From positions 1 to 5,842 of the forward strand of contig DLFX01000166.1 of NCBI GenBank assembly GCA_002482405.1: a DNA stretch of 5,842 nt. Reading direction: 5' to 3'. The DNA comes from Firmicutes bacterium UBA7709 (GTDB lineage Bacteria; Bacillota_A; Clostridia; Peptostreptococcales; Anaerovoracaceae). A model generated the notes under the pieces. That model was not told where the DNA came from. It saw nothing but the letters and a program-made list of their open reading frames with translations, and ran no database searches. Below, piece by piece: positions 5,519 through 5,842 of the stretch. The number at the start of each line of letters is the position of its first letter. Within the stretch, counting starts at the first letter, position 1. The position numbers and the translations under genes are program-made.

Positions 5519-5842
5519 AAAAACCAGGTAAGCTATACGGGCTGGGGGTGGGTCCCGGCGATCCGGAACTGATGACCCTCAAGGCGGCCAGGCTGATCAG
5601 GGAATGCCAGGTGGTGGCGATCCCTGCGTCGGGGCGGGATACGAATACGGCCTTTAAAATCGCCGAAGGAGCGGTCCCCGAAATCAGTGAAAAGGAACTC
5701 CTGGAGGTTCCCATGCCCATGACCCGGGATGAAAGCAAGCTGAAGGAGAGCCATGACCGCGGGGCGGACGCGGTGATCGCGGTGCTGGAAAAAGGCCTGG
5801 ACGTCGTGTTTTTGACTCTGGGAGATCCGTCCATCTATTCGA
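5515..5842 (+). CDS. cbiL: CbiL/CobI-type C20-methyltransferase, partial (3' end beyond window)
   Basis: This is the first 109 codons of a corrin-ring SAM methyltransferase that runs off the right edge without a stop. The N-terminus LYGLGVGPGDPELMTLKAAR (7-26) has the glycine-rich motif of the tetrapyrrole methylase family. GDPSIYS at 103-109 is the second family block, and the combination GPGDPELMTLKA...IPASGRD...GDPSIYS points to the C20-methyltransferase subgroup. In an anaerobic locus with CbiK and CbiD the substrate should be cobalt-factor II (CbiL), giving cobalt-factor III. The alternative CobI (precorrin-2 as substrate) cannot be excluded from this fragment, and an uncharacterised relative is less likely. 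AGGGGAG (5502-5508) precedes ATG 5515 by 6 nt, and the start overlaps the cbiD stop by 4 nt. Confidence 0.9.
   Translation, partial: MKKPGKLYGLGVGPGDPELMTLKAARLIRECQVVAIPASGRDTNTAFKIAEGAVPEISEKELLEVPMPMTRDESKLKESHDRGADAVIAVLEKGLDVVFLTLGDPSIYS

Noticed and set aside
1..5842. Mobile elements, CRISPR arrays, tRNA/rRNA genes, defence genes or a novel multigene system
   Set aside because: I found no repeat arrays, transposase or integrase motifs, or RNA-gene signatures. All genes belong to the cobalt uptake and anaerobic cobalamin pathway.

Overview
The window is a stretch of an anaerobic-type cobalt/cobalamin locus on the + strand. It carries a complete ECF-type cobalt transporter operon (cbiQ-cbiO-cbiM-cbiN), then the start of a corrin-ring biosynthesis operon (cbiK-cbiD-cbiL, with cbiL cut off by the right edge). 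CbiK and CbiD point to the oxygen-independent, early-cobalt-insertion route. Moderate G+C, strong Shine-Dalgarno sites and terminator-coupled cobalamin riboswitches suggest an anaerobic Firmicute, probably in the Clostridia. That placement is inference; no taxonomic marker is present.

Layout. Positions 1-21 hold the 3' end (B12 box) of a cobalamin riboswitch whose body lies left of the window. It is followed by a rho-independent terminator (85-122) and then cbiQ (149-958), cbiO (1020-1889), cbiM (1904-2662) and cbiN (2662-2994). A 12-bp hairpin (3009-3037) closes this operon. Fifteen bases later a sigma-70-type promoter (3052-3080) starts a second transcript. Its leader contains a complete cobalamin riboswitch (about 3095-3270), an expression platform of about 100 nt and a strong intrinsic terminator (3371-3411) ahead of cbiK (3471-4259), cbiD (4316-5518) and cbiL (5515 to the edge).

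How the parts fit together. CbiMNQO imports cobalt: CbiM is the metal-binding membrane component, CbiN its small accessory subunit, CbiQ the transmembrane coupling subunit and CbiO the ATPase. CbiK inserts the cobalt into sirohydrochlorin, CbiL methylates C20 of cobalt-factor II, and CbiD methylates C1 at the cobalt-precorrin-5B stage. Each transcription unit has its own cobalamin riboswitch plus terminator, so high cobalamin should shut off cobalt uptake and corrin synthesis separately.

The gene families are all well known and I see no undescribed system here. The most interesting content is regulatory. In the second leader, the 3' strand of the B12 box is complementary over 13 of 14 positions to the terminator's 3' arm plus part of the U-tract, which suggests a direct aptamer/antiterminator switch. 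Both leaders also share an exact 9-mer downstream of the B12 box. Other points are a histidine-rich N-terminus on CbiQ and the Q-O-M-N gene order.
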